Shown: positions 62,063 through 64,000 of the stretch, piece by piece
How positions within the stretch are numbered: position 1 is the first letter of the stretch
How the letters are laid out: each line of letters opens with the position of its first letter
DNA from: an uncultured Eubacteriales bacterium
Lineage (GTDB): Bacteria; Bacillota; Clostridia; TANB77; CAG-508
NCBI GenBank assembly: GCA_905203305.1
Contig: CAJKVH010000003.1
Span: 62,001 to 126,000 of the forward strand
Direction of reading: 5' to 3'
DNA: 64,000 nucleotides
Made by a program: the position numbers and the translations under genes
Notes under the pieces: generated by a model
The model's database searches: none
Told to the model about the DNA's origin: nothing
Seen by the model: only the letters and a program-made list of their open reading frames with translations

Positions 62063-62398
62063 ATGTATGTTCTTATAGTAGAAAATGAAAAAAATCCTGA
62101 ATTAAAAAGAATTCCAAACAGACTTGAAACATTAAGAAAAATTGTAGAAAATGAATATATAGATGTTATTAAATATAAAGATGTCTTAATAGTTTTTGAT
62201 GAGGAGGGGTATAAAAAATTATTACCAATAAATAGGACTATAGATGGTCTAAATATAAGAGGAACTTTTATTATTACGGGTAATGATGAAAAAAATCAGG
62301 ATTTTAAAGATTTAACAAAAGAACAAATAGAAGAATATACGAAAAAATTTCAATTAGAACAAGAAAATCAAATGGAAGAAGGAGAAGAGCTAGAATGA
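62063..62398 (+). CDS. Small element protein before the coupling protein
   Basis: 111 aa from ATG 62063, but AGGAGG (62034-62039) is optimally spaced from an in-frame ATT at 62048, which would add five residues. No family recognised; it has a beta-rich core (DVIKYKDVLIVFDEEGYKKLLP, GLNIRGTFIITGND) and ends in an acidic helix (QMEEGEELE). It overlaps the coupling-protein start (ATGA). Confidence 0.5.
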   Translation: MYVLIVENEKNPELKRIPNRLETLRKIVENEYIDVIKYKDVLIVFDEEGYKKLLPINRTIDGLNIRGTFIITGNDEKNQDFKDLTKEQIEEYTKKFQLEQENQMEEGEELE

Positions 62399-64000
62399 GA
62401 AAAAGAAAAATTGGAATAATAGCTTTTTTATCTATATTAAATATTCCTGTTAGCATTGTTTTTAGTACAATAATTCATTCAAAACTTTCTAATATAGAAT
62501 TTTCACAAATAGTAGTAAATAAACAGATTTTACTGCTATTTTTTCTTATCTATATGCTAATTGAAACAACAATTATAATTCTTTTCGGATTTGGAAGTAA
62601 AAATGTTTTTGAAAGTGGAATAGTAAATATAACAGATAAATTAAAGACTCCAGAAGTGATGGGGCAAGGGCAACATGGAACAGCAAGATGGCTAAGTAAA
62701 AAAGAATTTAAAAAATTTTTTAAATGTAATTCACTATCAAAGGAAAATACAGAAGAATTCAATTCAGGTGGAATTATTGTAGGATACGAAAAGGACAAAA
62801 AGCAAGAAAGGATTTATTACATTGATGATAATATTCATAGTTTAGTTGTAGGAGCTACAAGAAGTGGTAAAACAAGAAGTATAGTATTACAGACAGTTGG
62901 AAACTTAGGATTAGCAGGAGAGAGTATGATTATTTCAGATCCTAAAGCTGAAATTTATCATTACACTTCAGAATTTTTGAAAAAGCAGGGTTATAAAATA
63001 ATAACCTTAGATTTTAAGAATCCAACAAAAAGTACAAGATATAATTTTTTACAACCTGTTATAGATGCAGTAAATAACGGAGATGTTAAAAAAGCTGAAG
63101 AGTACACTTGGGATATTACTCAAAGCTTAGTAGGAAATGAAGATACAAAAATGGAAAAAATATGGAGAGATGGAGAGATGTCAGTTATTGCAGGAGCAAT
63201 CATGAGTGTTGTTTTTGACAATAAAGAGCATCCTGAATATCAAAATTTAACAAATGTGTATTCTTTTATTTCAGAAATGTGTAGAACAGTTGGACAGACA
63301 ATGCCGATAAATAAATATATTGAAAATTTACCACCTGATCATCCTTCAAGTACAATATTTAATATTGCAAGGATTGCACCTGAAAAAACTAGAGGCTCTT
63401 TTTTTACATCTGCTTTAACAACATTAAGATTATTTACAAGTAAAAGCATATACGGAATGACTTGCAAAAGTGATTTTAATTTAAAACAAGCAGGAGAGGA
63501 AAAAACAGTTACTTATATTATTTTACCTGATGAAAAAACGACTTATTATTCTTTAGCAAGTTTATTTGTATATCAAAATTATGTATCACTTGTAGAAAGT
63601 GCAGATGAACGAGGAGGAGAATTAAAAACAAGAGTAAATTACATATTAGATGAGTTTGGAAATTTTACAACAATACCTGCTTTTAGCAATATGCTTACTG
63701 TAGCAGGAGGGAGAAAAATAAGATTTAATTTATTTCTTCAATCTTTTTCACAACTGGATAACAAGTATGGAAAAGAAGTTGCAGAAAATATTAGAGATAA
63801 CTGCCAAACTTGGATATATTTAAAAACAGCAAGTAATGAAACAGCAAGTATAATTTCAAAAAAATTAGGAACTTATACTACTTCTAGTTATAGCAGATCT
63901 AGTAGCTATACAAAATATCAAAGTGGTAGTAATTCAGAGTCAATGAACTTAATAAGCAGAGCATTACTAACAGAAGATGAAATTTTAAGAATAGAAAGAC
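62395..64000 (+). CDS. VirD4/TraG-type coupling ATPase (3'-truncated)
   Basis: 535 residues are visible; the gene leaves the window. Two N-terminal membrane helices (about residues 7-26 and 45-65) precede the ATPase: GHGTARW-type GQGQHGTARWLS, Walker A GATRSGKTRS, IISDPKAEIYH, Walker B NYILDEFGNF, and FLQSFSQLDNKYG with the downstream NCQTWIYLKTAS. It links the relaxase-DNA complex to the type IV secretion channel. The gene overlaps its upstream neighbour by 4 nt and belongs to the mobilization operon. Confidence 0.95.
   Translation, partial: MRKRKIGIIAFLSILNIPVSIVFSTIIHSKLSNIEFSQIVVNKQILLLFFLIYMLIETTIIILFGFGSKNVFESGIVNITDKLKTPEVMGQGQHGTARWLSKKEFKKFFKCNSLSKENTEEFNSGGIIVGYEKDKKQERIYYIDDNIHSLVVGATRSGKTRSIVLQTVGNLGLAGESMIISDPKAEIYHYTSEFLKKQGYKIITLDFKNPTKSTRYNFLQPVIDAVNNGDVKKAEEYTWDITQSLVGNEDTKMEKIWRDGEMSVIAGAIMSVVFDNKEHPEYQNLTNVYSFISEMCRTVGQTMPINKYIENLPPDHPSSTIFNIARIAPEKTRGSFFTSALTTLRLFTSKSIYGMTCKSDFNLKQAGEEKTVTYIILPDEKTTYYSLASLFVYQNYVSLVESADERGGELKTRVNYILDEFGNFTTIPAFSNMLTVAGGRKIRFNLFLQSFSQLDNKYGKEVAENIRDNCQTWIYLKTASNETASIISKKLGTYTTSSYSRSSSYTKYQSGSNSESMNLISRALLTEDEILRIER

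Overview
The window is very AT-rich, densely packed bacterial DNA with Shine-Dalgarno-led genes (AAGGAGG type) and TTGACA/TATAAT promoters. Gene content points to an anaerobic Clostridia-type Firmicute: pyruvate formate-lyase with its activase, SigA, DnaG, S2/EF-Ts, long-form HPF, SMC, a Spo0E-like phosphatase, a YyaC-like sporulation protein and Spo0A-box-like sites. The species cannot be named from sequence alone; an uncultured gut Clostridia is a reasonable guess.

Layout. 1-16.8 kb is mostly core: a G5/3D cell-wall protein (cut by the window edge), a small membrane protein behind a structured leader, a frameshifted xth, an AI-2E-type permease, a GH73 glucosaminidase, YyaC, LemA, dnaG-rpoD, an MscS channel, an OmpR/HK pair, a frameshifted pflA and pflB. 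A tRNA-Gly (16.87 kb) borders an accessory patch (17-21.5 kb) with a decayed large serine recombinase, TnpV, a mobilization-type RHH protein, a DUF6273-like surface protein and an orphan ORF of different base composition. 21.5-50.4 kb is again core: rlmB, rpsB-tsf, a two-OB-fold SSB, rpsU, an M16 peptidase pair, a SWIM/SNF2 helicase, hpf, an M23 peptidase, tmk, an OLE RNA-oapA locus, topA-ogg, smc and a YfcE-type phosphodiesterase.

At 50.43 kb a 45-nt copy of the 3' half of an initiator tRNA-Met marks the left edge of an integrative conjugative/mobilizable element that runs off the right side of the window. It carries a replication-initiator-like protein, two ArpU-like regulators, a HEPN-type gene paired with an unknown gene, ArdA-DUF3846, a RadC/JAB protein, an Api92-like protein, ParB, a probable oriT, MobC, a MobA/VirD2-type relaxase and a VirD4/TraG coupling ATPase.

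Most notable signals: (i) the OLE RNA/OapA pair at 38.5-39.7 kb; (ii) an SSB-tip-like acidic C-terminus (for example EEDDMEF, EENDMEM, ELEDMEM) shared by at least six otherwise unrelated proteins of the conjugative element; (iii) an hpf leader with a 12-codon upstream ORF whose ribosome-binding site is folded into a hairpin with its own stop region; (iv) two frameshifts (xth, pflA) caused by the same kind of event, an extra C before GGA on the coding strand; (v) a family of long palindromic CCCATTTGGGGACGG repeats in intergenic spaces.
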